DNA of 64,000 nucleotides, taken from positions 17,278,518-17,342,517 of the forward strand of contig NC_087377.1 in assembly GCF_963675165.1 (NCBI RefSeq), written 5' to 3'. Within the stretch, counting starts at the first letter, position 1. Each line of letters opens with the position of its first letter. Under the pieces are notes generated by a model. The model was given only the letters and a program-made list of their open reading frames with translations, was not told the origin of the DNA and made no database searches. Positions 33,734 to 45,268 of the stretch are shown piece by piece. Both the position numbers and the translations under genes were made by a program. Source of the DNA: Halichondria panicea. Its lineage: Eukaryota > Porifera > Demospongiae > Suberitida > Halichondriidae.

Positions 33734-34579
33734 AATTGTTACCGCCCACTCAATAATTGTGACGTTTCGTGTCATAACTTGTCATATTTGTCATTTCCTC
33801 TTCATAATAAATAATAAAAGTACTGCAGTGTAATTAGCAAACAAGGTAGCATAGATTCAAGTTAGCATCTGTACCTTTCTTCTGCAGACCAGATTATACC
33901 TTAATCTTGGTTTCTAACTCAAAATACAATGAAAAAGATATAAACTAAGTCTGTAATCAGTTATCAGTGTCACTGTTCGGACTTTCATCCAGTCCATCAA
34001 GTCTACCAGCTATTCTCTCCATTCATAATTACTCTACTCATCATCATATCCAATATGTGTATGTTAACTATCTCTTGATGGATCGTCAGTGTCGGTAAAT
34101 CCCACCAGGAGAGAGTTTTTCAGGGGCTTTCTTCAGTTCCTGGGCACTGTCTTTGCTTTGCCTTGCTTGTCTTGGAAACTTGACATCAGCTCTATGTTAC
34201 AGTAGTATACCTTGGCTGTTACTTGGGCTGATCTGTCATCCTCAGTAGGTATACAGTAGTCTAGCTGGCACAATAAACTTTAGCTAGCTCTACTTACATG
34301 CACTTGTCATCACTGTTATATTTCAAACCTGAAAAACACTGTATGCAGCTCATGTAGAAACTGCATGTGAGGTATCATTGGAAAGAGTAATAGCTAGATT
34401 ATACAATAGAGAGCAAACTAAAATTATTTCTAGGTAAAATTCCTTCTTTTTTAGTGTTTGAAGTACAAATTGTGTGTTTTTGTCTCACTTTTTACTGCAT
34501 TTGTATACTTGTAGATTAAATGTTTGATGACAACTTTTACATATTTTTTACATTCATTTGACAAAATGTTTTGATATGA
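33734..34579. other. Intergenic, no gene seen
   Basis: AT-rich sequence following gene 4, with an 'aataataaa' cluster at about 33807-33820 that could serve as its poly(A) signal. No conserved reading frame, RNA gene or clear transposon end was found. Confidence 0.4.
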
Positions 34580-34749
34580 GTCGTTATGGCAATCAAGCTG
34601 GAGTGGCTCATGCATTGAGAATGTGGCAAAGAGTAAATCCTTCCAGAGCTACCTTCAGGGCCTTGGTGGAAATTGCCATAGGACTGAGAAGAGGAGACAC
34701 TGCTACAGACATTTGTAGATTCATTGTAGACAATACGGACCGAAACTGA
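34580..34749 (+). pseudogene. Death-domain C-terminal half, orphan exon
   Basis: One open stretch reads AHALRMWQRVNPSRATFRAL followed by EIAIGLRRGDTATDICRFI and a TGA at 34747-34749. The spacing of Trp, Leu and Ala residues matches helices 4-6 of Death-fold domains such as those in genes 1 and 4. No first half or convincing upstream exon was found within about 800 bases, so it is probably a relic. Confidence 0.4.
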
Positions 34750-34890
34750 AACTGATAAATAATGAACTGATCTTTACTTTGATGTTGTTTGTGTCTCTGT
34801 AATTATAATGTGTGAGCTTTTTATTGATGCTGTTTTTTTCATACATTGTTGTGGTAGTCTGTAAAAAGTTGAACTGAGCATGCGCAGTAT

Positions 34891-34942
34891 TAGCCTCCTT
34901 CACTGGCCTTCTTCGAGGAAGTGCGGCCTGGGATCGAGGCTA
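34891..34942. mobile_element. 52-bp minimal foldback element, perfect 9-bp TSD
   Basis: TAGCCTCCTTCAC...GATCGAGGCTA with almost no core, flanked by GCGCAGTAT at 34882-34890 and 34943-34951. It is a deletion derivative of the family at 15438 and 31982. Confidence 0.8.
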
Positions 34943-34951
34943 GCGCAGTAT

Positions 34952-35932
34952 ATACATGTACTTAGCAACACCCACACAATCAACTGGAGTTCAACACCCA
35001 CACAATCAACTGGAGTTCAAAGGTCAATGCTTGTTTCAATATTACTGAGACACCTTCAAATCTAAATAATAGTTATAGACTGAGTCCAAGGTCTCTATGG
35101 GGTTTTGAGACCTGAAGGCCCGAGGCTGTAGCATCTCGAGCGTAGCGAGGGTGCTACTAAGGGCCTGAGGGTCTCAAAACTCCATAGTGACCGTTGACGA
35201 GGCCTATAACTGGTTTAGAATAGTGCTAAGCAAGCTAGGCTATATTAACACAAAGAAGACTCTGAAACCAAGAGTTTCTACAAGCCTCAAGCAACGTTAA
35301 AGCTTTGCTCTGGCTAGTCTACATAAAAAAACTCACATTGATGAAGGCAGTTTCTGTTTCTTGAGAATCACGCATTGCAAATAAAAAGTTGCTATTGTCA
35401 TAGTAGTTAGCTCTGCACTAGAGCACTAGCTATTGTAGCTGCAAGAGAGAGATAAAAGCTGCAAAGCGGCACTGCAGAACGCAAAACTTAAAAAAAAATT
35501 TTTTTTTAATGATGCACTGTATCATCGTTACTATGACTTCAACATAAACTGTGTGATGTTGCCATGTTCCATACAAGTTAATCTTGACATCATCTTGCCT
35601 GTACGCGCAGCATAATCAGTATAATAGACCTACTTAGAAGACCTCAGGTCCATAAGTGAAATAATGGACCTCTCAGTGACCTATCAGATTGCAGTATTAC
35701 TACAAGCATTTTCTAATAACAGGACTGAACACATGGACAGCAAGTTGTCTTTAATATGCACACCGTAATTCTGGGCTCCTGGAGAGAGTTTTGGACAAGG
35801 CCTTGAGAAAAGACAGGTGAAAGCAGCTCCTTCATTATAGCACAATCACACCTACCCTAAACATTCTATGTTGTGTGTGTGTTTGTTCAATGTCCGTATG
35901 TATAGTAATGATCATGTGATCCTCGTGTGCAG
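34952..35932. repeat. Repeat-rich intergenic stretch with tandem duplication and a palindromic element
   Basis: A 26-bp unit ('acacccacacaatcaactgg...') is repeated twice at about 34968-35022. A palindromic element with arms around 35071-35128 and 35150-35215 contains 'gtctctatggggttttgaga' and its inverse. No gene is recognised between 35215 and 35932. Confidence 0.5.
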
Positions 35933-37358
35933 GCTTTCAGTGGTGGACATTGAGGTACCTACATACGAGCTACCATTACCAGAGGGTGTGGGTGAGGAAA
36001 AACTTCGCCCACTAATCAGTCACATCTTAATTATAAAGACAGTCGTGTTCATTTGACCTAAGTTATGAGAGTGACCTTCACAGTGACCTCTGGGAGTGGA
36101 TAGCGGACCATCTAGCAGCCGATTGGACGACTGTCACTCAACTCAGGATGGAGGAGAGTAAGAGAGATCCATCAGAGGAACCATTTCGCTCCCTCTACAC
36201 TGCCAGGGAGTTGCTGTCAGGTGATGATAGTTGTCTTAATTGTAGTAGCTCAGTTTAGGGCTCTTTATTAATGTACATGTGTGTGACATTAAACAGTGCT
36301 CCTTTTATATAGCTTTCCTAAAGTGGTTGAAATTAGATCATTGTAACAAGTTATGGGCGTCTGAAGACGCTACACTAGACAATGGTTCCATGCGTTAAAT
36401 ATCTGTTAGGGCTCTTTAATTAATGTACAAGCTCCTTCACTAATTGCTTTGCTTAGTACACAAGTATGAAGGCCTGCCTACACTGTACCAATACATGTAT
36501 TGATTAATCCACTTTAATTGAGACTCTTGTTTTCCCACTGCAGGTATGAGGGCTAAACTGGATGCCTATCCTCTCAAAGAGCTCGAGGATTTCACTATTT
36601 TCTCGTGTTTTGTTGAACTGGAAATGGTCCTACCCCCCACATAGTATCACATGTTGAACAGTCACGAGGTGGACACGTACGGTAGTAACGAGCACCACTT
36701 CAGTCTGGCCCACAAGACTGCCCTCCATGGCCGCCTGCCCATCATATAGTTCCTAGTGGAGAGTGGACTGCCCTCCTCCGCACTGCAGATACCCAGATGA
36801 CTCATTCACCACACCCGCCATGCTCGCTATACAGGTACAGGGAACACTTACTAATAGGCAGTTACTGGTTGTCCGTTTGACACTGACATTTCTGTATATC
36901 ATCGAAAATCTCGAAATGTTTAGTTTGGGCAATCTGTGAAAAATTAATGCCTTGAAAATAACCCGCTATCATAAAATTAATTGTGTTTGAAAATTGAGAA
37001 TATTATTTTGCAATTTTACGTTCAGTCTCCTAATAATTGACTACCATTGCCCCCTCCACTAGGGTGGTTCAGTGGAGTGTCTCCAATGGCTAGTGGAGGA
37101 GGCTAAGATCCCCTTCCAAGTGAGGAACACTGGGGGAGAGACTCTCATGCATCACGCTGCGTTATAGGGGTGGGCGGATGTGTGAGTGGGTGGGTGGATG
37201 TGTGCTGTTAGTGTAATAAGTGCTTGCTCAAGTCTAAAATGTGTGTATCGCATTAGCTACTGTAGCAACGATAACTGAAAATAATGCTGTCATATTGTTG
37301 GTTTTTAGATATTTAGTTTCTAAGTCTAGCTGTATCACTCCCCTACCCCACACCATAG

Positions 37359-38099
37359 ATTGAAAAGGAAGGGGATTGGAAATGACCAGGCCGCCCTGTG
37401 TAAACTGGTGAAACACTCCGCGTTATGATTTCGCGCTCGCGAATATTTACCGTACTCGGGTTGTATTTCAACTGTTTCTAGCTATCCTATCCGCTAGCAA
37501 TCACTCAGGAGCTGGGAGGTACTCTAGAGAAGTAACTTTACACCACTGACAAGCTCTATATCCCTTGTCTTTACTTTGTTTTTACTTTTTGTTGAGTTTA
37601 GCTTGAAATACTCCATGTCAACTTTTCTCTTTCCCTGCTGTGAAGCCGAAACAGCAAAGGACATTGCTTGACTTGGTTATTATGTATCTAAGTGCTATAT
37701 AGGATGGTTTCATGCCATGGATAAGCTGTACTGTTCATAAACGTTTGCAGTATAGCCCTTCAAACTGCTTTAGTATACTTTTAGACACACCACGGGCCTT
37801 GACCTCCCACGACTTCATAGTAAGAGCTATTCCTTCTTGTATAGCATTTATTTGTTTAGTGATAGTGGCTGCGTTGCTTAGTCTACCTTTTAGAGCTAGA
37901 TTCTCTTTACTTTTTAGAATAATCAACATTAAAAGTGATCAATTTCACCATTTCTATGTACAACACATTGTATGGCAGCAAGACAGGTAATGAGCATGCT
38001 GACTATAAATTTAATCCTTTGTAGTTTTAGCCACACCCTATAACGCGGAGTGTTTCACGCAAACATTTTCGTTTTCAATCCCCTTCCTTTTCAATCTAT
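37359..38099. mobile_element. Foldback element (CATAGATTG...GGAAGGGGATTG ends) in the synphilin-like gene
   Basis: Left end CATAGATTGAAAAGGAAGG and its inverse at the right end. Both are followed inward by matching 'tgaaacactccgcgttat' blocks (37410-37428, 38040-38058). It lies between two ankyrin exons. Flanks share CCCACAC. Its ends resemble those at 41211, 45269 and 53710. Confidence 0.65.
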
Positions 38100-39118
38100 G
38101 CCCACACACACCACACACAACCGCTCACACACACCACCCACACACACACACACCCACACACAGCTGCTCATGGACTTTGGCTACAGCATGGTCCACACGG
38201 ACAGGGAGAACCAGAAGCCGATGGATTGGGCTGATGCTATGGGTCAGAATATCTGTGTCCTCTATCTCATGATGTACGAGACTTGTTGGGCACTCTCCGG
38301 AGAACTGACACACATGGCCGAGCAGCTCGCTATGTAAGTGGAGGGCCTTTAATTAGTGATTGTGTAGTGTGTGTGTGTGATGGTGGTGTGTGTGCAAGTC
38401 TGTATGAGAGTGTGTTACTGGGAGAATTGCTACTGCTAGTGTCTACCGTATAGCCGGTAATTTTCGGGGTTGAGCAATATTTAGTCACTTTGTGGATAGT
38501 ATGTTCGTAGTTGCTGCTTTCACTGCAGGTAAAGGTAGTCAAGGTTGCTTCATTCGTGGGTAAAATATTCGTGGTCTAGCTATAGTGTTCAACCACGAAA
38601 ACCACGAATATTTTGCCCCACGAAAATTACCCGCTATACGGTATTAGATATTTAATTGTTGATAACCTAACTACACCACTCAATTGTCTGCACTGTTACT
38701 GTAATAAGCCCCTCCCCCTTGCCACACCCATCCACCCCCTCAGTGTACAGAAGGAGAATGGACAGTTACGAGATGCATTCTCCAGTCTAGAGAAAGAGCA
38801 TGAATCTGCCATTACTAAACTGCTGACTAGTCACGAGGAGAGACTGACTAAGATGAGGGAACATCACGTCGACCTCATGGCATCAACTGCACATGAACCA
38901 GGACACTCCGCCCACTGGAGGGAGAGGGGCTACTGCACCATCAGCCAATAAGAAGTAAGTGCAATCACTCTGTAATGATTATTCTACACACGTAATTATT
39001 TCCTTGTGTTCGTATATATAACCGTGGGTGTATCTCAGAAATTATTTTGTGCCCAAAGTTAGTAATTATCCGTGGTCCATTTGACCCAATTTTATCAAAC
39101 AAAAGCACTCTTGTATTA

Positions 39119-39512
39119 CCGTATATGCTCGATCAGAGGCCGCTCTGGTATAAAGGACGCACTCAAATAGTAGCCTCCCTTGCTAGCAAAATGAACATTT
39201 AGTAGCCGCTCTCAAATAGTAGCCTCAGTGAACTTTGGCTCTAGCATTTCTGCACGTGGCAGCCAAAAAAAATTATTACTATATAGCAGCTAGCTACATG
39301 TACGTAGCTACAAGTAGCAGCTTGTTAGTGCTTCACAAAGACTTTCTCATGACAGAGTTCAAGTTTATAAACAACAATTTAATGTCAAACTAAATATTTT
39401 GGAGCTAATAAACGCCGCTCTTGAACAGTACGTGTCCTCTCTTGAATTGTAGCCTCCTCTTCCAGCAAAATGAAACATTTAGTAGCCGCGGCTCCTGATC
39501 AAGCATATATGG
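39119..39512. mobile_element. 394-bp MITE, TA target duplication
   Basis: CCGTATATGCTCGATCAGAG...CTGATCAAGCATATATGG, flanked by TA on each side. A second copy of the same length lies at 41619-42012. TA duplication suggests a Tc1/mariner-type source. Confidence 0.8.
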
Positions 39513-40182
39513 TAATTGTCGTTTTCTGTAGCTCTCTTTATATCCTATCAAATGATGCGAAAAGTGAATTATCAACCCCCTCCCCCCAGCAGGGGTCAAG
39601 TGCCTGTGAGGAAGGCGCCCCCTGAACCACCCACTACCCCTCAACGATCCTCCAATCGTCCCCCTGTACCCCCGGATCCTGCCGCTAAGAAGAGGTCGCG
39701 AGGGTCAAAGGACAGAGGTCATGAGGCGGCAGATAAAGGGGAGGACCATAATACCATTGACTATCGAACAGCCACCCCCCAAGAAGTGTTAGAGTGAGTG
39801 AATAGTATAAATTAATGTGCAGGTATGTACTACATGTACATGTCCCCCGTTTAATCAATTGGTTAGTGGACTCGTTCAGTCGCCATAACTTGAATTCCGT
39901 GGATCCAATTTTATGATTCTCCCAGAAAGCTTAGAAAAAGACCTTTCAAATGGTACCAGATATTTGGGAGATGACAGATTTAGCACGATACCATGTAATA
40001 ATAGCCCATGGTTCAAAGTTGAATTATGGCCACATCTAAATATTGGATTGAAATACATCATTTCTTTCTGAAAATCATCAAATTTTTGAAATTGGGGTCA
40101 CGTTACTAAAGTTATGGCTGCTAAAAGATGTTCAACTACTGTAACATGTCCGTGCTTGAATTATAACTAGTGTACCTATACA

Positions 40183-40340
40183 CACACTATGACTGCACCC
40201 CCCCCCCCCACACACACACACACACACTATGATTGCACCCCCCCCCCACACACACACACACACTATGACTGCACCCCCCCACACACACACACACACATAC
40301 TATGACTGCACCCCCCCACACACACACACACACCCTCCCA
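40183..40340. repeat. Minisatellite of CA and poly-C units
   Basis: Four to five units of about 35-45 bases, each '(CA)n ctatgactgca C(7-13)', just before the acceptor at 40350 of a synphilin-like exon. Confidence 0.85.
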
Positions 40341-41210
40341 CGACACACAGGAAGCAGATAACGTCAGTAGCTCAGCGTATGAATGCTAATGGAGAGGCTC
40401 GTAAACGTGGTGGTGGTATGACCCGAACCTTCTCCCCCCTCTCTCCTATCATACAGCGCCTCTACAGCAAGTCAGATGTGGTGAGAGACACTGTACATGT
40501 GTGTAGCTTGTGTGCAATACAGTAGAGTTAAGTACGCACTGTATCATACCTGTTTGGTAGTGGCCATGCACCAGGCAGAGGTTTGGGGGCTCATTAACCT
40601 GGCTGTATTATAGTGGGACACATGCTATGGAGACTTTGGGGTCCATTAACCTGGCTGTATTATAGAGGCTGCATGTACTTGTAGGGTATAGACAGGTTTC
40701 AATGTAGCCAACAGTTTAGTATAGCCACCTACATTGTTTGATTTCTGTGCCCAGGCTGATAGCAAGAGTGAGAGGTCCTCCAGGAGCCAGAGACACACAG
40801 AGTGAGTTATCCCTACACTTACTGGGAGACCACTCGGCCATTGCATACACTTGCTAGTGTCACTGTGTATTACCAATCATGTGTGTACACTGTAGCAGTC
40901 ACTTTAGTTGCAGCATTATTTCTCTTCTTTATAAATTACCCCACCCACACACGCCCACGCACTGTAGAGACGCTAGGAGATCGGCTCCGAAAGTCAAGTT
41001 CTCTAAAACTATTACCGAGTTTCCAGACTACAGTCACTATGACAACCCGACAGAGATGAAATCAGTATCAAGCCCAGGTCAAAGTCCGTCCCATAGTCAC
41101 CATGGCAAGTTGGTTGGGGACTCGCTGAGGGTCAAAGGTGAAAGCTCGGAACACAATTCTAGGAAATCATCAGAAAAATAATGGCACAAACTTATTGCAT
41201 TGTTTTTATC

Positions 41211-42404
41211 ATAGATAGTAGAGGAAGGGATTGGAAACGGGATCACGTGAGCTTATACTTGCAACGTGAGGCCTCTGGGACCGTGCGCGTTGCAACCAAT
41301 AGAAACCTTGAGGTGTGATTTTACTGGTTTTGAGGTCAAGAGAAGCTTTTGAAAAGAAACAAATGAGAGGTAAGTAAATGTATGAATAGCCCTAAAATTT
41401 GTCTTGAGGCATGGCTAGGTACAAAATGAAACATTATTACTAGCTAGAAGTCATGTTCACTCTGGTAGCACACAAAATTACAACACTTAGCTTTTTCTTT
41501 TTTTTTGTGGGGTAAGAACTGACATATGAATTGCATCTATTGTAAATGAATGGTCACAGTAGTAGTATATGATGGTATTTTATTGCTTCAGCTGTATATT
41601 GGAAGTGGGGATAGCATACCGTATATGCTCGATCAGAGGCCGCTCTTGTATAAAGGCCGCACTCAAATAGTAGCCTCCCTTGCTAGCAAAATGAAACATT
41701 TAGTAGCCGCTCTCAAATAGTAGCCTCAGTGAACTTTGACTCTAGCATTTCTGCACGTGGCAGCCAAAAAAATTATTACTAGCAGCTAGCTACATGTACG
41801 TAGCTATGAGTAGCAGCTTGTTAGTGCTTCACAAAGACTTTCTCATGGCAGAGTTCAAGTTTATGCAGGTGAAAACAACTTTTGATGACAAACTAAATTA
41901 TCTGGAGCTAATAAACGCCGCTCTTGAACAGTGGCCCCTCTTGAATTGTAGCCTCCTCTTCCAGCAAAATGAAACATTTAGTAGCCGCGGCTCCTGATCA
42001 AGCATAATACGGTACTTCTTGAGTTATTGGCCGATATGTTGATTTCCACTAGCCATCTTTGCGGGGTAGTATCTCCATAACTAAGCTGAGTTTATATTAG
42101 AGACTCGGCAATATTAAAGATCAATGTCCATATTATTGCTTCCAATCCATTACATTTTGAAAATCACTATTCATGCTCTGATTTTGTCACCGCAGTGTCG
42201 ATGTGTGGCAAGAACTTGGACTGAGAAATCACTGGAAGAACATTGATAGATAATTCATGTATAATTATGTTTAGACCATGCTTATACCTTTTATTGATTG
42301 TTCATTGTTGTCTATGCATGATCATAAGCTTTTAGTTTAGCATAAACTGCCATTATAATTATTAGTGCACAAAAAGTTTATTGCAAGCTCAGCACTTTAC
42401 CAAT
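41211..42404. mobile_element. Foldback element L, truncated at a duplication breakpoint
   Basis: Starts ATAGATAGTAGAGGAAGG. Nearly its whole length matches 45377-46660 in inverse orientation, apart from different MITE insertions. It is cut at 42404, where Kelch-gene 3' sequence begins abruptly. Non-coding apart from short chance frames. Confidence 0.7.
41619..42012. mobile_element. 394-bp MITE copy 2, TA target duplication with empty site
   Basis: CCGTATATGCTCGATCAGAG...AGCATAATACGG between TA dinucleotides. The inverse copy of the host element (about 45750) lacks it and retains a single TA, which confirms the borders. Confidence 0.85.
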
Positions 42405-44253
42405 ATTCAAACTGTGGAGTGCTAATTAGTTATTTTGTTAATTGTAACTGTGCGATGAGTTTATAACGATATTGATATTTTTTATCGTGTTGAGTTGCAA
42501 CAGAATTTTATCGCATATAATTATAGTTATTATGATGACATGAAGTGGTACATACATAATTACATTGCCAGAAAATAGTACAAAAACAGACAAAATAATA
42601 TTTAACAGTCTCATAACAAGTTCAAGTCCTTGGTTGGGGTCTTGTCCGAGGGTAGGGTGGACGCCTTCTCCCAGAATACAAAGTCTATCTCCTCTTCTGA
42701 GTCAGACAGTGAGGGGTGGGGCTCGGGAACTGAGGGGTTAAAGAGTCACATGGTCATAGTCACACTGAGTGGCCAGTTTACGTGAGGCCCCTCTCTTTCT
42801 TAGCAGCATAGTAGGCCTAAAGGTGTGTGTGTTTGGGGGCAGGGGTCGTACATGATTGTACATTGCACACATTCAAATAGGACACACTATAGCTGACCTT
42901 GAATGACTTTAAGGGACTCTACAAAGTATGACACAAATGCATTTTCCAGCTAATGTACTCTGTACCTCTACCTCCATTGTCAGTGCCTCTTTTTGTCTCC
43001 TCAACACTTGGCCGGGCTGAAAAATGGCCGCATAACTGGGGGCCGGAAAAGATGAGGGGTGGAAAAATCAAACAATAGTACAGAAGATAAATCAATCAGT
43101 CAATCTACAATTAGAACTAGAGCACTGAAGTGCTACCCTCGGCTGTTGACATAAATAATAAAGATCTATAGAAACCAGAGGAGTGTTATACAATAGTATA
43201 TATGATCTGGCTAAGCAGCAAGTAACGGGAGCAATAAAAAAACTAGACTATATAGGCTGAAAGACTAGAGGTGAAAAGGGAGTTTTAGCATAACATCATA
43301 GACACGTACTTTATTACACTAATATTATAATGAAACAGTAGGTGGTGGCACAGGTCCAAACACATACTATGAAGGTTATAGCTTAGCTGGTTATTTTCAA
43401 TTAAGTACAATTTGCAATTTGGGCCTGAAATAAATACTATTATTGATCTAAGCACACTATAATTATTGCAGCACTATTAAAGATGCTATTAAATACGATA
43501 AAATCGGAGGTTTGCAACACAAGATGACTACACAAGTCAACAAAGCTCTCAGAAAGAGACCTACAATGTGTGTAGTTGTCTGACATGCTATCACTCACTT
43601 CTCCAGCATTAGTTTCTCATTGTCCTATAATGATCTGATCCACTCCAGGTGCGTTGCTACCGCTGGTTGCTAGGTGGAACTCCGCTAGTAAGCTCTCCTC
43701 GTTGGGGTCAAAGTCCACCTCACCTGGTTGGTACAAATCCTAAGGGAGAAAACACGTGAAGAGTACTTACTACGAATTATGGTCAAACAATAATAACTGT
43801 ACACACACAAGCACGTCTTCAAACACTGCACATGTAACCAAGGCAATGGCTATAAGCAACTTCACCATAACACGACCCCTGGCTATAAGGTCAAATACTC
43901 GTGTCATTAGAGCCCTTGTCAGAGCTTGCTACATGACGGTAGTCTACTGGCGCACTCTTCAACAAACTATTTCAAAGTTTCAAACAGCTTTCTGGACCAT
44001 CCAAACAAAATCAAATGCGTCCTATAGGAACAGTGAACATGAAAATGTTGGCAGTAGGTATGTCCTATCAGGCTATTAAATAACAACACTATCACTCACT
44101 CATCATCCTGAGTTTGTCATCAGACTTGCATCTTTACGAGCAGCTTCGTCATGTAGGATCATCTGATTGGCCAGGAACTTGCCATTCCCACCTCCTCAGC
44201 AATGGTCTCTCTCCATGGTCCTGGCTATGTCACTGACAGTCTGTGGTCTACGA
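42405..44253 (-). pseudogene. Gene X fragment cluster (after a lost Kelch gene)
   Basis: Opens with the last bases of a Kelch gene and its 3' flank (about 42405-42600, plus strand), showing that a whole gene was deleted here. On the minus strand follow X exons 42611-42729 (terminal), 42966-43016 (coiled coil) and 43599-43739. The last reads DLYQPGEVDFDPNEESLLAE and is then frame-broken. At 44100-about 44250 a degenerate exon contains KFLANQMILHDEAARKDA. Intact frames in several exons beside broken ones suggest relics of a once real coiled-coil gene. The family is not recognised. Confidence 0.45.
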
Positions 44254-44361
44254 TCCACTCTTGATAGGATCAAGGACTGCAAACTGTCCCATAATCTGTA
44301 CAGACTCTCTTCTTGATCATAACATATTCATGTACTCCTGATCATAATAATAGTTGGCCAC

Positions 44362-44409
44362 TAGCCTCGAATCCACACCGATTAAAATATCGGCGTGGAT
44401 TCGAGGCTA
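44362..44409. mobile_element. 48-bp hairpin element, 9-bp TSD with one mismatch
   Basis: TAGCCTCGAATCCAC...GTGGATTCGAGGCTA is an almost perfect hairpin, flanked by GTTGGCCAC (44353-44361) and GTTAGCCAC (44410-44418). A minimal member of the TAGCCTC family. Confidence 0.75.
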
Positions 44410-44423
44410 GTTAGCCACTTGCT

Positions 44424-45180
44424 CACGTGGCCACGTGGTTTGCATTGCTGAATGTCTTGTAGCTACTGCGGTTTTCAGAGTTCTTGCATCAATGTCTAGA
44501 GCGGAAGTCACTGGTCACGTGATATTCCCAAATATTTAAGGTTGGACAACATCACGGGAGCACAATATTGCTGAGTCAGGCAAGTTTTTTTACATGAGTT
44601 TTCATTTACAGACAAAATTATTCTTTACTAGTTATCCAGAGAAGTCTGAAATAAGAGTGTAGCTTCTCAGTATTATATAAGGAACTGGTTGAAGTGACTA
44701 CCCCGGTCTGCCTACTCATTTTGTGTTGCTGCAAGCTGATGTCAGTGATGAGTCATATAGACAGTAGAATCTCTCTCTCTTAGCTCCAGACATCCAGTCC
44801 TGTGTTACTAATAGTAGCTCACAAAACTATTGGAAGTGCTTACAATCTCAAGGATAGCTTCAGTGGTGATGCAAAAGGCTTGCAAAGGCTAGGCTATTTC
44901 CAAGGTTGATTTTCTCCCAAATCATGTATTGGGAAAAAATCGGTTTAGAATGAAGCTAGACTTCAATCTTGTTACGTAACGGTTCACGTGACAGGTACTT
45001 CCGCTCTAGACATTGGAGATGCAAGAACTCTGAAAACCGCTGTACAGACCATTGCAGTTCTTGCAACTCGATGTCTAGAGCGGAAGTGCCTGTCACGTGA
45101 ACCATTACATAACAAGATTGAATTCTGGCTCATTCCTAACCAATTTTTCTCCAATAAAGCCTATTAATTTTGTTAAACTG
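44424..45180. promoter_or_regulatory. Inverted copies of the type-B kinase promoter, with palindrome
   Basis: CACGTG at 44424-44429, 44432-44437, 44516-44521, 44985-44990 and 45094-45099. Three copies of the block CACGTG-n-ACTTCCGCTCTAGAC-n-TTGCAAGAACTC are present: inverted at 44480-44521, direct at 44985-45040, inverted at 45047-45099. The last two form a palindrome with arms of about 110 bases (44935-45165). The same block directly precedes gene 5. CTTCCG resembles an ETS site. The stretch 44540-44895 also matches 46690-46920 in inverse orientation, so this is a relocated, inverted promoter without a gene. Confidence 0.55.
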
Positions 45181-45268
45181 GGAAAAATTCGACCTATATA
45201 GGAGGAAGGCTTTGAACATGAACAGCTAGCTAGCTGATGAGTATTTCCAATCGTTTTGTGAGTTACAC

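Larger units (their letters stand above)
35933..41181 (+). pseudogene. Synphilin-1-like ankyrin/coiled-coil gene, apparently degenerate
   Basis: Recognisable exons: 35933-35991, 36063-36220, 36544-36834, 37063-about 37167, 38162-38334, 38743-38951, about 39591-39793, 40351-40479, 40756-40801 and 40969-41181 (TAA). Ankyrin-like segments (KTALHGRLPII, then SVECLQWLVEEAK) precede YLMMYETCWALSGELTHMAEQL, which resembles the post-ankyrin helix of synphilin-1 (SNCAIP). A coiled coil, a Pro-rich part and a basic tail (APKVKFSKTITEFPDYSHYD) follow. Lesions: in-frame TAG at 36646, 36748 and 37165, a frameshift before 36834, and TAA at 38949. The three TAGs lie in the ankyrin half; the last four exons join cleanly. 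Synphilin-1 is a cytoplasmic scaffold; family assignment is from memory of its layout and is moderate. An intact paralogue may exist elsewhere. Confidence 0.5.

Noticed and set aside
34891-34942. Hairpin as a possible small RNA or terminator
   Set aside because: The perfect 9-bp flanking repeat and related larger elements show it is a minimal transposon.
37712-37990. Open frame with a hydrophobic stretch, possible membrane protein
   Set aside because: It lies inside the foldback element 37359-38099, has no splice context or homology, and looks like chance.
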